A DNA stretch of 64,000 nucleotides from Hydrangea macrophylla (GCA_033977485.1 CM066983.1:109397580-109461579); one strand, 5' to 3'. Positions 10,886 through 27,240 are shown, counted from the stretch's first letter. Translations and numbers: made by a program. The notes: generated by a model from the sequence alone, not told the origin.

Positions 10886-13052
10886 GGGTATTTGCTCAAA
10901 TACTCAAGAGGTAGATTTCATTGTTTAAGTGCATTATTATTTCTAACTTCATGATTTGCCATGTGTAAGTTAGTGTTAATAGACATTAATCTTGTTTTGG
11001 AAATCTTTCTGCCCTTATGTGCTTACTTGAATCCATGTCTAAACTTACATGCTATTTGAGTTTCTATGGTTTCAAATACTAATTGATGTTAGAAATCTCT
11101 TATTTGCCTAATGTGATGATTACATTTTATATGAACTCCATGACTAGTTTAGTTTTGGTATAATGAATTGCCATGTTTACTTATTGACATTGTATTTTTA
11201 GAAATGACATTGTTAAAGCATAACTGCATCTAGTAGCATATCATAGTCGCCAAGTCAGCAAAGCATTCATGGCATTGGCTTGTGGCATATGAAATTGTTA
11301 GAATTTTCACGATTGGGAAATGTCTTTGGAATCCCCGTTTGGGGTTGTAATTTGATGAAATTCCGGAAGCGGGTGTGAGGTGAGGAAGGTTGTTTGTGAT
11401 CCTTAAAACATTCCAGGTCATATTCGGCTAGCTACCGGAGATCTTGTATGCTACACTCACGTTGGAGTGGCTCGCATCCGGTGTTGAGAGTGAGTGGTTA
11501 TGAAATTGGTATTGGAAAAGTTGCATGGTTTGGCCTTTCGGCTAATTACATTGCCACGGTGACAAAACATTGCACCGCATGTCATAGCATGATTTTAGAA
11601 GTAGTAGTGCATTTCTACAATGTTTTCTACTGAGCCATCGTGCTTAATGAATTTATAAAACCCCTTTTTTAGGAAATGTTGATTAGGGCAAGGCCCAAAA
11701 GTTTCAACGCGTGGCGTACCGTTTGAAGATTCCTTACAATGAAGTCTTATGTTTTGAAAAGAAAACATTTGGTAGGAGTATTGTTCTAGTTGTAATTCAT
11801 TATCTTAATCATAGATTTGAATTACTAAATTTCTCTTGATAATTCTTATTGTATAACATTCGAGCCTTGTAAAGTTGAGTTTATACTTGTTGAAGTTGGG
11901 CATATGTTTAGCCCTTACTTTAGCAACTCATTCATTTTGGATAATGTAACTTGAACTTGTAGCTATACATCATATGATTCCTTGTTGAATGTATTATGAG
12001 TCTAATTTGTAGTGTTTCCCCTCAAGTTACATGAGATTTGATTTAGACTTGGGATGATTTTAAACTTGCAAACTAAAGTTTTTAATTTTGTGGTAGCAGC
12101 AAAGTTTGCTTCTGCAGAAAGTTCGATTTAGCGAACAGAAAGTTCGATTGAGCAAAAATTTGGCAGAACCTCCCTCTGCTTAAGTTGGATTGAGCACATT
12201 TCTAGCGTGTATGGTCAAATGACTCTATTTATTGTTTTTGACTCAGGAAATATCTTCGAAAACTAATTTGGTTTATACTTAGCCCGTGGTTACCCTTTTA
12301 TGGGAAAAATATTACTCCTCTTTTCTATTTCTTAAGGGCCATTTGGTTGTAAATTTCCAAAAGCTTATATTATTGTAAACTTTCAAAGTGAAACTCAAAT
12401 CTTTGTTTCCTTTCTCAATGGGGTTTCACCCAACTTTCTTTTAAACTCATTTCAAAATCAAACCTATGTTGATTGACCTTATTTGACCCGTTTGGTCCTC
12501 GAGACTTTTCTTTGGAATCCACGTAGGATTCCCCTATACTTTCCCCTTGTTGGATTGGTCCACGTAGAACTATATCCTTGCTTTCCTTCGTATTATTTGA
12601 CTCGTTGACCCTATCCACATGGCCTAGTTTTTATCCACATGGTCTGGTTTTTGAAGCGTTACACATTGCTCATACAGTGTATTGGGCTTTGTATACAACT
12701 GCACAAATGTAGTGAATGACAAAAAAAATCAGTGCCACTCGTTAAAGCAGTGAAGTAATTTTACAACGAAAACATTAAACTAATTTGTTTTGATTCATTC
12801 ACAAAATTATTTTATTTTAATTTGGTGTAGAACTCACGTTCGAGTTCACATGAAAAAACTTAATTTCTTGTGGTCCTGGTTACATCTATCCCAGAGAATG
12901 AAATAAGAAAGTTTCCAATCTATATAATAAATTAGGAATGGGTTTGTCTCCAATCGAGGCAAAGACAAACAAGGGTTGGGATTTGTCAACCAGCAAAGAC
13001 AAAGAACGGTTCAGATTCACTTCAAAAGCATTTTGAAATTTAAAAAAAATGA

Positions 13053-13053
13053 A

Positions 13054-13101
<48 letters not shown>
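13053..13101. repeat. TC microsatellite
   Basis: An almost pure (TC)n run of about 48 bp. A second interrupted one lies at 13170-13209. Confidence 0.95.
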
Positions 13102-13105
<4 letters not shown>

Positions 13106-13314
13106 GAGTCATAACTCATAACCCACCGGTCCACCACATTCCACAAACAAACCCTCTGTCACTCACCCCAACTCTCTCTCTCTCTATCTCTCTCTCTCTC
13201 TCTCTCTCTTCACCCTCACTCTCTCTCGGCGTGGTCCTCTCACTGTCACCGGACCACAATCTGACCCCTCTTCTCTTCTAATTTTATTTTTTTTGGTACT
13301 TCTTTTTCCAATTG

Positions 13315-13760
13315 TATACAGTAGCAAAAGTTGTGGCTTTTTGCTCCTCCAAAATATGCTCTTTGAGATCCTTGAAGGTCTGTTTTAAGTTTTCCCCCAA
13401 ATTTGTGCAATTTTTTTTGGGGTTTCATTGAGGGCTTCTAAGTGTTTTGAGTATGAATAAATTGAGCTCTCAAAAAGCCCAAATGGGCCATTGATTGCTT
13501 AACTAAGGTAATTTTTCTTATCTTAATTAAATAACTTATCTTAATAGTGCTTGCTTTGAGTCACATGAAAATCTTCTAATTTTTTTATTTTTATATTTTT
13601 GGTATTTTCTTAATACAGTAGCAAAGGTTGTGGCTTTGCTCCTCCAAATCTACACACATGTATTCAAGATTCTTCAAGGCCTGCTAAGTTTTCCCCCAAA
13701 TTTGTGCAGTTTATTTTTTGGGTTTCATTCACAGCTTCTAAGTGTTTTGAGTTTTAATTT
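13315..13760 (+). repeat. Direct duplication of a ~140-bp leader-like segment
   Basis: 13315-13455 and 13616-13760 share CAGTAGCAAA, GTTGTGGCTTT, GCTCCTCCAAA, GTTTTCCCCCAAATTTGTGC and GGCTTCTAAGTGTTTTGAG-like blocks in the same order. The two copies are about 300 bp apart. Confidence 0.8.
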
Positions 13761-14149
13761 TCAAACTATTGCAGGTGTTTCTAAGGTATTTTTTCTTATC
13801 TTAATTAAATACTTTGTCTTTATGCATTTGCTTTCCCATCTCCTGCACTCTAGCTCCACCAAATACTTTTGTTTGGGATAACTCAATACCAAGGGGTGAT
13901 ATTAGGTGGGATAAGGGATAACTCTTTATCCCTGCTTTCATCTTAATAGTGGCTTCAATTTAAGAACCCAACCCATGATTGGTTAAGAAAATATTGAGTT
14001 CCTGCTAACTAGCAAAAGAAAAAGAAAACTTCAAATTATAGTGTCGGTAAAGTAGTTGAAGATGAGTAACACATTGTATTTGTTATGTATCCATGGGTAT
14101 TTATTCCGAGTGTATGGGTGTAAATATTCTTATATGTTAAATGTAGTTT

Positions 14150-14235
14150 ACCCCCTGTGGTTAGGCCCATTTTTACTTTACCCCCTGTACTTCAAAAGTG
14201 GACACTTAACCCGCTGTTGTTTCGAACTAAAGTGA
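14150..14235 (+). repeat. Decayed MULE-type terminal repeat (one end only)
   Basis: GTTTACCCCCTGTGGTTAGG followed by TTTACCCCCTGTACTTC resembles the termini of the MULE-type elements at 24367 and 43014. A matching opposite end was not found. Confidence 0.45.
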
Positions 14236-16151
14236 TACTGTTAAGATTTTCTCAAAACTGATGAAAACTCTAAAATTGGCCAAAAATATTAACACTTAGC
14301 CCCCTTTGTGAGGTTAATGCTGCCATATAGCCCACCTATGTGGGGCTAATTTTTAACACTTAATTCCTATGGAGGGCTAATTTTGGGGTTAATTGCGTAT
14401 GTACAGTTAATTAAACTTTCTATGTAGGGCTAACTTTGACACTAAATCCCCATATAAATTTTGCTTGGTTAGTAGTTTTTAGAATAAATTTCGGTAAACA
14501 AATGACTCTCACAGTTTGTCTATCAAGGGTGAGTAAATATCCAAATTGAAATTAGGATCATGTCTACTCACTGGAATCGTAAAACGAATGTGTTGCAATA
14601 TCAAGTAAGTTATTTTTTCATTGCTTTTTGTTTCTCAAACTTTGATTTTTCTATTTTCAAATGAACATATCTTATTTACTAATCTTCTCAGTTTTATAGT
14701 TTTGTAGATGGTACATTTCTTTGATGTTTATTTTTTCCCCATGTAATAGTTTTTTTGGCCCAATGGATGAAAGTAATGTTTTCAAAACCTTTACTTAGAG
14801 CTGAATATGCCTTAAAATTTGTTTCTGCTCCTGCCGTCTCAAATATTTTTTGTTGGATAAGCACTAATAGCAGAGCTTGGTAGGTTGAATGTCCAATTTT
14901 GACTGAATCTACACTCTTTTTTTTGTGTGTATTGTTTATCCTAGGATTGGGTTCCATAGCACTTTAAGCTTCTTACAGTAGGCCCTTTTTTTTCCCCTTC
15001 TTTGTTGGAAAAAGTAGTCATAACTCACAATTGATAAGGACATTACAACTAAAGTTCTAAGATTCTATGGGCTGTGTTTGTGATTCAAAGCTTCTACTGT
15101 GTTCTTTTGTATTTTTTTTTTCTCATATTTGTTTCAATTTTTGAAATTTTTGTCTACTGAAACATGTATTTTTTTGGGGCTTCACGTTCATATAGCTATT
15201 TGTTGTTACTTTTGTCTTTTTATCTGTATTCTTTTGCATTTTCTTCTGTTTATGTTTTTTCCTTCTATTTTTTTTTGCCTCCCTTAAATCTACATTTAAA
15301 ATGGTTGATAAAGGGATGTTATTGCTGAACTAGGTAATTGTTGAAAAAGAAATGAAGAATCATGGATTAGGCAATGTTGAATACTTGAAAACATCATACT
15401 TAAAGCATTACATGTACTTAAATGTGAATGGGTAAGGCTGCTTAAATAACATTCTTGCAAATGGTCCATGAAGTGAAACCAAATCTTTCACCTTTTTATT
15501 GTGTCTGCACTTTGCAGGTGCAAGTCATGTGCGTGTGAGATTACCGCAGAGGAAATACTAAATTTGGGTTATTGAATTAGGGCGAGCTCCTATATCACCA
15601 GGTTACAAATACTGTCAAATTTGTGCTTTGCCTTGAGATTTAGTGACGGGCTAATGCTTGGCAGCATAGTTGAAAATAATAAGTATAAGTTTGCGTGTCT
15701 AGCATTACTCCATTCTGAATTTCATAAAGAGCATTAGCAAGCTTTGGGAATATAGAGCTTTGAATTACAATTAAACCACACAGATCACGTTGATGTTGGG
15801 TTCAAGGTGGACCAATAGTATGGTTTTCAAAAATTTTAATATTTCTTTTTGTAAGGAGACTATATCTACCTGCATAGAATTGCATGACTGGAATTTATCA
15901 GTTTGTAAATTTCAGGACTAAACTTCGGGTTTGAGCAAGCACGCTGGCAAACACGATAAGAATCAACCAGCCAACCCTGAACTTTGTGAGATTTAATTTT
16001 TGATTTTCCAGATTTGGATTTTGTTGTTTCTCAGCTTATTGTTCTCTAGATTGTAATTGTAATTATTTCTCATGAGGTTGTAATTGTAATTTGATATCAA
16101 ATGCTATGTCACAACGGTTTACATGTATTGCATAATATGTACTGCTCGATA

Positions 16152-16178
16152 GTGGCTTTAGCCACGGGCAACACCTAG
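16152..16178 (+). mobile_element. Helitron 3' end
   Basis: A perfect 6-bp stem (GTGGCT-TT-AGCCAC, 16152-16165) is followed by GGGCAACACCTAG and then T. A short GC-rich hairpin about 10 bases before a terminal CTAG with T after it is the classic Helitron 3' terminus. The 5' TC end could not be placed, so the element length is unknown. Confidence 0.6.
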
Positions 16179-16179
16179 T

Positions 16180-16907
16180 ATATGTATATGATTAAACATA
16201 TGTGTATATATATATATATATGGCATTCTAGCTCCTTCTATATATTTGCATAATGAATTTGATGCTTTAAATATAATATCCATTGATTAGGTAGAGAACA
16301 TGGTGATGCCATTAGGATATATATTAACTTCTACTAGTCAAGTTCTGAAATCAAAACTATATCAACCACTTAATAGGTCAACTTTTATTATAAACACAAT
16401 TAAACAATCATTAAAGCCAAAAAAAAAAGGATAAAAATTATTGTTCTATAATAGAATAGCTCAAAAGTTAATAGTACAATGAAGTTCAAATAATCAAGAG
16501 CAAGTCACATGGATCCTAGTTCGTTCTTATGATAATTATATCCCAACTAAAAAAACTCACCAACCAAATAATCACGTCTGGTCTTCAACTGAACTCCAAG
16601 TCTCAAACGCGATTTAAAATCTTCTTTTAGTACTTAATTACGGTGAAGGAAGAAATGAAATCATAGCTGCATGCTATGAAAAAGGGATTAATAATACAAA
16701 TATTGTTGTATGTATACATATGTATATATATATATATATATATCAAACTTCAATAGAACCTAACAATCATTTGAAGTAATGTTGTTTGTGTTAGCTCCAA
16801 TATGATTATCGTCCTGTCAATAATTCATAGCATCAATAATTTATTATCATGCTAAACTTGAGGCATTATTAAGCATAAAATAGCTAATCACATAATTAAT
16901 ATTGCTA
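16180..16907. other. Intergenic stretch with TA microsatellites
   Basis: TA runs lie at about 16204-16221 and 16723-16742. Nothing else is recognised. Confidence 0.6.
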
Positions 16908-17289
16908 ATCTATATACTAATTCTGGGACCAAAGGCCTTTCCTAAGTCTATTCACGTGGCGTCCATGTGGAATTTTCTTCACTTTCCACATGGCACCTAT
17001 GTGGCATTTCATTTTGTTTTGGATTTAATTGATGATTTTAGTTATACATTTTTAGTAAATAAGAATGTTAATTAAAAATGCTTTTCAATAACATTTCCCA
17101 GGCCATTTGGCACATGTATTAGTTTAAGATTTTTAGTGTTCACATATATATAATTAATTTTTATACATGAACTCTAAGTAAAGACATACATTCATTAATG
17201 AATTTACAACGGCTGAAACGAGTAATACTTAACACACAATTTTTACACAACTTTTTATTCACAACACACAATAGTGTGCCTATCTCTCT

Positions 17290-17371
17290 CACTACAACAA
17301 AAAATGAATTTAGCGAGGAATCGATTTCCTCGCAAAAAGTCCTGATTTCCTCGCTAACATTCCTTGTAGTA
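17290..17371. mobile_element. CACTA-type terminus or mini-element
   Basis: CACTACAACAAAAAATG starts at 17290 and TTCCTTGTAGTA ends at 17371, as inverted termini of an 82-bp unit. Each is followed inward by GCGAGGAA/TTTCCTCGC. CACTA (CMC/En-Spm) elements start CACTACAA and carry such inverted subterminal words. Confidence 0.6.
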
Positions 17372-17730
17372 GGGTTGTCGTTAAAGGGGTGTTGGCGAGG
17401 AAATTTAATTTCTTCGCCATTGGAAAATTTTAGCGATAAAATATTTTCTCGCGATTGGCTACACATTTCCCCGCTATATCCAAATATTTCCTCGCTAAAG
17501 TCTAATAAATTTTCATGACATTGTAGCATTTTGCGAGGAAATAATTTTTCCTCGCCATTGAAAAATTTTAACGACAAATATTTCTTCACCATAGTTAAGT
17601 GTTTCCTCGCGAAAAGTCTTTTAAATTTTCATGTATTGTATTATTTGCGACAAAAAATTTTCCTCGCTAAAGATTATCAAAAATACTATTAGTAAAACCT
17701 TTAGCAACGAAATATTTCCCTGCCAAAATT
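17300..17730. repeat. Subterminal-type array of GCGAGGAA / TTCCTCGC words
   Basis: About a dozen direct and inverted copies of GCGAGGAAA (exact or 1-2 changes) occur in 430 bp. They continue well past the second CACTA-like end, so the array may be the 5' subterminal region of a larger CACTA whose other end is lost. Confidence 0.7.
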
Positions 17731-17894
17731 ATTTATAAAAAAAATAAAATTAAATAAAAAAATGTACATAATTTCATATTCTTGCTCCCGTTTATATAAC
17801 CAACAAAACAATAATAGAACACAAATTAAATCTCATTACATAGTCCTATTCAACACTAATAAAAATCACAAACTACAATTATTTCTTATTCCTG

Positions 17895-17990
17895 TCAAAA
17901 CTAATACAAACCACAAAATACCCTTACATCGTGTTCCTGTTCAAAACTAATACAAACCACAAAATACCCTTACATCGTGTTCCTGTTCAA
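17895..17990 (+). repeat. Short tandem duplication, period 46 bp
   Basis: AAAACTAATACAAACCACAA with the following CCCTTACATCGTGTTCCTGT is repeated at a 46-bp spacing, then decays. Confidence 0.85.
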
Positions 17991-19188
17991 AACTAATAGA
18001 AACTAATACATAGTGTCTGTGCAATTAAAAAAAAAACACGTAGTTAAGCATCAGAAAATCAACTATGTGCATAGCGAATGTGCAACACAAATAAATGAAA
18101 AATATTAGTTATACGCTGATAAGAAAAATATGGTCATTAAATAATAAATGAATGAAATATACAATAGACACATTTTCTATCGAAAATCGATAGAGTTCCG
18201 TTTGTTTATTAAACATTCCAAAAAATTGTAATTACAACACAATAATAACAAAACCTCAACTGCCATCCCATACATATATATATATATATTACCATAAAAA
18301 ATAAACAAGCCTCATGGTTATTTTCATTCAATCAAAAAACAATACCAACTTATTTTTTAGTGTGATTTACGAGTTTTGCTCTAATTTGCAAATTACAACC
18401 CAATTTTTTGCTCCGTTTCTACATGTTTATTTAGTCATATATGAGGTTTACTTTCACTCTCCCTTATTCTGAACTAAAATTTCGGGACATCTCCAAAAGT
18501 AGTGATAGACTTCCCAAAATTTTTAAACCCAAAAAGTTCCCAGCAATCCAATGAGAACCAATGCATGAGGCTAACGAAGTTTAATAAGAACTGATGAATT
18601 ATTTGGTCAAACCCAATAAGCCATAACTATGCGCACAATGCATTGAATTTTTTGTAAATTTTACAAAGTAAAACTCAGTTCAACAGAGACCATTCCTCCT
18701 TTGTCATCACACAAATGGATTCAACCAATTGAAAACAAAGAACTAATAAAACTTATGAAAAGAAAGTCTTGCCTTTCATAGTTCCGTATTAAAGTATGCC
18801 CGTCAATGTCTTTGTAACTTGAATCACTATCAGTGGGTCTTTCTCCCAAGATCTGAAGAAATTAGTTGAAATTTGTATATAATAATAAGAGAACTAATAT
18901 GCTCGTACTTGAGTGTGCTCAAAACTAGTAGCTACCAAAGAATCTGAAAAAAAAAATCACACTCATCGAGAGACACAAGAGAGTGAAAGACACACTTTTG
19001 TGGATTGTAAAAAAAAAAAGTTGTGTGTGAAGTTGTATCCTTTACAATTACTATTGAGAAAAGCTAAAAGGATTCATGAATAAGATGAGTTATGAGTTAA
19101 GTAGTATATAAACAAAAGAGTTCATGAATATATATTTATGAATGGTTCATGAATAATGAATTCATTGATGGACAATAATTCATTTTTA

Positions 19189-19638
19189 GGCTAAACTACA
19201 CTTTAGTACCCTATAGTTTGGGCGAAGTTTCACTTTGGGCCCTCTAGTTTCAATTGCAACACTTTGGTCCCTGTAGTTTTGATTTGGTTTTAATGTGGGA
19301 CCTGCCTCTAACTCCGTCAATGTAACACTTATGTGCCTTGCAAACTTCAGGGCTCAAAGTGAAACTTCACCCAAACTCTAGGGCCTAAAATGAAACTTCG
19401 CCCAAACTCCAGGGCCCAAAGTGAAACTTCGCTCAAACTATAGGGTATCAAAATGTCTCTAATAAATGAATTCATGTAAGGCAAGTGAGTTTTCCGTCAA
19501 GTTACATTGACAGAGTTAGAGATAGGTCCCACATTGAAACCAAATCAAAACTACAGGGACCAAAGTATTGCAATTGAAACTAGAGGACCCAAAGTGATAC
19601 TTCGCCCAAACTATAGGGTACTAAAGTGTAATTTAGCC
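19189..19638. mobile_element. MULE-type MITE, 450 bp
   Basis: Inverted termini GGCTAAACTACACTTTAG and CTAAAGTGTAATTTAGCC continue inward for over 100 bp (TACCCTATAGTTTGGGCGAAG and its complement). The flanks TTCATTTTTA and TTCATTTTA are the same 9-10 bp apart from one T, as expected for a MULE target duplication. There is no coding capacity. Confidence 0.85.
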
Positions 19639-20188
19639 TTCATTTTAATTAGGTTGCAAAGTGACTCATGGTCCCCCTCGTCACTCATCATGTATAAATT
19701 CCCTACCTAAGGGCTAAGGCTTGTGGTAACCCATCACTTAAGAGTTGCAAGCATCAAAGTGAGTGAGGAGAGAGAAGTCTTAGAGAAAACTTTGAGCCAA
19801 ATTGGAGACATTTTATTGTATTTCTGCGACATTGTAGCTCTAATTAGGTCGGATCTATTTTTATTATATATATAAATTTATTTTTAATATGAACCGTCTG
19901 TTTGTAACATGAAAACCCAATTTACAAATAATTTGTATGCGAAAATTCTTCTATTTTTTGCTAAACTTTTCTTTTACATGCGTTGCACAGGTTATTGACT
20001 AATTTTTATTATGTATGGTATTTTCAAAGCCCAATTGCCACGTGGCATTCAAGAGCGTCACATGGTACCGCCATGGGAAAAAATAGGAGAAATATATTTT
20101 TTTTACTTTTTAATTATTATATTTAATTAATTCTCTAATATATAAATCATAGATCTTTTCATATTCTTTAACTTTTTAACCATCCCTA

Positions 20189-20373
20189 CCAAGTGGGCTA
20201 GTCCATGTGGTATCACTCCATCTCTCCTAAGTGGAAAGTGAAGGGTTCGAATCCTCTGGGTTTGTAGAATTAGCCATATTTTCTAGTCTGTTGAGATCTG
20301 TTGGGCTATGCCTTGCTTGGATTGTGTGTGTGCGTCCCCTCAGGTAAGGGGGGAAAAAAAAAAAGAAAAGAAA
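20189..20373 (+). mobile_element. SINE, tRNA-derived, with poly(A) tail
   Basis: A 5' tRNA-like part has an A-box-like TAGTCCATGTGG (about 20199) and a perfect B box GGTTCGAATCC (about 20247-20257), followed by a T/G-rich body and an A-rich tail. The flanks AACCATCCCTA (20178-20188) and AACCATTCCTA (20374-20384) form a target duplication with one mismatch. Confidence 0.85.
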
Positions 20374-20474
20374 AACCATTCCTAATTAATTTCTTTTATT
20401 TTAAGTAAACTCCATAATTTTTTATTTACTTTTTAACTACCGTTTAGGTCGTTAATGTTCAATAGTGTGTACTT

Positions 20475-24053
<3,579 letters not shown>

Positions 24054-24213
24054 TTTACCCATAATTTTTTGTTCACACTTTACAAAAGTGTGTATGTTTT
24101 TTTTTTCCTATATCACTGTGTGGTCCACTGATATCACATAATGACACAAGAGAGAGAGATAGACATACTTTTGTGTGTTATAAACAAAAAGTAGTATGAA
24201 AGGTATGGGTAAA
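24054..24213. mobile_element. Foldback MITE
   Basis: TTTACCCATAATTTTT at the left and ATGGGTAAA at the right form the tips of an imperfect inverted repeat of about 45 bp (CACACTTTACAAAAGTGTG on the left, CATACTTTTGTGTG on the right). The centre contains TGGTCCACTGATATCA and GAGAGAGATAGACA, which also occur in the MITE at 46768. Confidence 0.7.
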
Positions 24214-24957
24214 GGTATTACTTTTTTTTTTTTTTGTTTTTTTCCGAAAAATCTCTATTTATTTTATATTTTTTTTACACTCACTTTGGATAAAGATTGT
24301 TGGTTGTTTCCTCTCCTATGCACAATTATGAGAGTAGAAAGAAATTGTGTTGGTGCATTTTGATTTGGGTTAATTATAGAAACACCCCATGTAGTTAGGT
24401 CTTTTATCAATTATCCTCCTATATTTTAAATTTTATCACTAATACCCACTATGGTCTGGACTAAAGTGAAATAGTCACTTTTTCTATTAAAGTTAACGGA
24501 AAATAGGTAAAAATACGAAGTTACCCTTATTACATGCTAATAAGAACACTTTTATATGCTTAAATGTTTATTTAGGCATATGTGGTAGACTATTATGTTA
24601 TTTTGATATTATATTTGTTGTTAGAGACCATTCTGTAGTCACTTTGAGGTACATTCATGAGAGCAAATTTATTTAATTTTTTATTTTATTTTTGATCTAC
24701 CATTGGACACACACGCACACACACACAGTGTTGGCGATATATTATTTTTTTTTATTTTTTATCACACACACAGTGTTGGCGATATATTATTTTTTTTTAT
24801 TTTTTATTTTTATCTACTCTTAGACACACACAATCTTGGCGATATGTTAGTTTTTTTTTAATCTACTCTTGACCCCACACACAGTGAAATCCAGTGTAGT
24901 GATGTATTAAGATCTAAAAAAAAATTTATCTCCAAATTTTTTTTTTGTGTGTGTGTG

Positions 24958-27240
24958 TGTCACACCCCAACCCGCCCCAGGCGGATTAGGACACGTGTAA
25001 CAAAACCCACACACCAAACCATACACTAATCATGAAGAAAAAACATGTTTTAGACTCCATAAAAGAGATTTCTTGGCACAAATCAGACCCAAGGGCAAAA
25101 TGATCATTAATAAGGTATAGCAAATTTTATACCAAAAGATAGGTCTTTGAGTCCCGGTTCCAACGCAAAAAACAGCGCACGAATCCGAGTTTTGTAGAGA
25201 GAGCTATGCTTGTTTCCATAAAAGCTGACAGTCTGTTTTCATAGGGGCGGATAGATCCGCGAAAAGGGCGGATCAATCCATCTCACAAATTTTCAAGCAG
25301 GATGTCCCCGAAAAAGGGTGGATCGATCCGCGGAAAGGCCGGATCTATCCGGCTTCTGCAGAACAGCTCCCTACTGCTTAAAAACATCATTTTCAAGTCC
25401 AAACTTATTACAAACTTCCTAAAACTTTGTGAAACAATTAAAACTCATTCTCAAAGTATTTCCAAATGTTCCTAAACATTAACACAACATCTTCCAAGCA
25501 TGGATTGAAAATCAAACACACAAATCATTATCATGGATCATGATTTATCATTGGGAATCTAATGTTTCCCAATAATTGCAAAACAACACAACCAAAGGGA
25601 AATCAAGCTTTAGTTACAACCAAAAGTTATCTGGTTTCCTCCCTCATTCTTCCTCAATATACATGACTTGTAACTTGTAAACACAACTCATGGTTTGGTG
25701 CATAAACAACCAACATTACCTAACTTAGCATATTACAAGTCTTCCAAACTCCCAAGGTACTTAAACATTGACAACATAAGATACATATGAAACATAAACT
25801 AACTAGGCATATGAACATATTCACATGGACTCAACTTCTACGCCTAACCCGTCAAGCGAATCATTTCCTCTCCTCTTCTCGTGCAGTACCTGTGATGGTT
25901 ATTCAATAACCACAACAGAAAATATATTTTCGTTTAAGCTTTCGCTTAGTGAGGGAACTAATCATGCTATTGGAATGCTCAAAATGCAAATGCAACAATC
26001 ATTATAAACAACCACCAATTGACCTCCGGAAAGTCAAGTCATTCTAGCCACCACCCCCGGGTCCTTCTCATCCCGGAATTTCTCACTCTTTTATTGCATA
26101 TAGCATATCACACACACTCTTGTGATCCCGAAGGCATCACCGTTTCATCATTGTGGTCGTCACCACGCCCCGCTCATTGAGGGCTTACCGTCCCTTACAT
26201 ATGGGACCTATAAATGGTGACCACTACTTGACTTTCCTTGCATATAAGCAACTAATCACATGAACATGACAATCCTTCATATAATTGATATGTAAACTTC
26301 ATTCTAATCACAAACTTGGCACACTAGTCATGGATTAAGCATTCTAGAGCATCAATTATCACATTAACATAAGTAAACACCCAATTTTGATATTAGAACA
26401 CTCACCTCATTGATTTATACGCAACTAAGCTTAGAATTTCTCCAATTCCTTCCCAAGTTTAGCTCAATTTTTAGTTAGTGATAAGCCTACACAAGTTTGG
26501 TACCAAGAACATCGTTTATCAAAAGGGTTTCCATAAAAACGTTGTCGAAACTGAAATTAAAAGACGTGCATGTGATCCTCTTAACTCTACGAGTCCAAAT
26601 CCGGTCTCGGTTTGTGAATCCGACGCCGAATGGCGAAGGAGCGGCAAGAAACGTTATCGAGAATTCCGTTGCCGACTCAGGCTCTCGTTCTCTCTTCAAT
26701 TTTGGATTTCCCAGCTGTGTTTGATTCTAAGAAGACACATATGCTATACATGCATATGTGTTGTCATACATTTTCCCATAATTCCATTTACCTCCCCCAA
26801 CTTTTTTTAAGCTTTATTATGAAACCCCCATGTTATTTACATTAACTACCCATCTTTTCTAAAAGGATTTACTCTAAGTCCCGCATGAGGTTGCTATAAA
26901 ACCTACCAGTTATTAATTTTATTCAAATACGCCCTCACATGGGTACCCAAATTGGTCCCCTTTCCTATCACAAGACATAATAATATCAATAAGCATTTAA
27001 ACAAGTAATCATATAAGCACATAATAACATCAAAATGCAAATTATTTTAATTAGACCCTCGTTGGGCCCAACATTTATACCAGTCCTGTCCTTGTTACAG
27101 ACCTTTCATCTGTGCCCGCATTTGAGCACCTTTTCACATGTGGGTTCATAACCCCACCGTTAAACATCTCATGCATTAATTATCTTTAATTAACACACAT
27201 AGATATCACATTAATCTTATTTTCCGGGTACGATGTTACA
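24958..27240 (-). mobile_element. Solo LTR, gypsy-like, family 3 copy A
   Basis: On the minus strand it runs TGTAACATCGTACCC to GGGTTGGGGTGTGACA, 2283 bp. The flanks GTGTG (24953-24957, 27241-27245) are identical, though of low complexity. It aligns with 52714-55128, for example GAGTCCCGGTTC followed by AACGCAAAAAAC. It interrupts the MULE-type element's inverted repeat. Confidence 0.85.
25247..25352. repeat. Palindrome cassette: CGGATCGATCCG variants
   Basis: Four copies: CGGATAGATCCG, CGGATCAATCC, TGGATCGATCCG and CGGATCTATCCG. CTGCAGAA follows at 25356. The spacing from the LTR 3' end (24958) is about 290 bp. Confidence 0.85.

Larger units (their letters stand above)
8089..12663 (+). mobile_element. 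Solo LTR, gypsy-like, family 2, split by a nested LTR
   Basis: It starts TGTAGAAACCCAG and ends GAAGCGTTACA, flanked by the perfect 5-bp duplication CATTG (8084-8088 and 12664-12668). After removal of the nested insertion it is about 2.43 kb. The left part has a TC/TA microsatellite at about 8376-8430. A word GTTCGATTNAGC is repeated near 12120-12195, next to CTGCAG. No coding domain, PBS or PPT was found at its borders. Confidence 0.85.
12669..16151. other. Gene-poor stretch with UTR-like duplicated segment and microsatellites
   Basis: No convincing coding exon was found. It holds TC microsatellites (about 13055-13101 and 13170-13209), a duplicated leader-like segment (13315-13455 and 13616-13760), a decayed terminal-repeat-like stretch at 14150-14230 and T-rich DNA. 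The layout at 13000-13520 (pyrimidine-rich leader, then GGTAATTTTT resembling a splice donor) recalls a plant 5' UTR, and a possible acceptor (TTTGCAG) is at 15512-15518, but no protein family could be named. Confidence 0.5.
16909..20002 (+). mobile_element. Helitron-like non-autonomous element
   Basis: It begins TCTATATACTAATTC after an A and ends TTGCACAGGTTATTGACTAA before a T. The left end has the TC start and the CACGTGGC/ATGTGG words common in plant Helitrons. The right end looks like a decayed copy of the common terminus of a palindromic GC-rich hairpin followed by CTAGT. No Rep/helicase coding was seen. Two smaller elements sit inside. The boundaries are inferred from end motifs only. 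Confidence 0.45.

Noticed and set aside
12886..13281. Ser/Leu and Arg/Glu repeat open frames
   Set aside because: They are translations of TC microsatellites.
20189..20260. Functional tRNA gene
   Set aside because: The promoter boxes are tRNA-like but the stems do not pair, and an A tail with target duplications shows a SINE.
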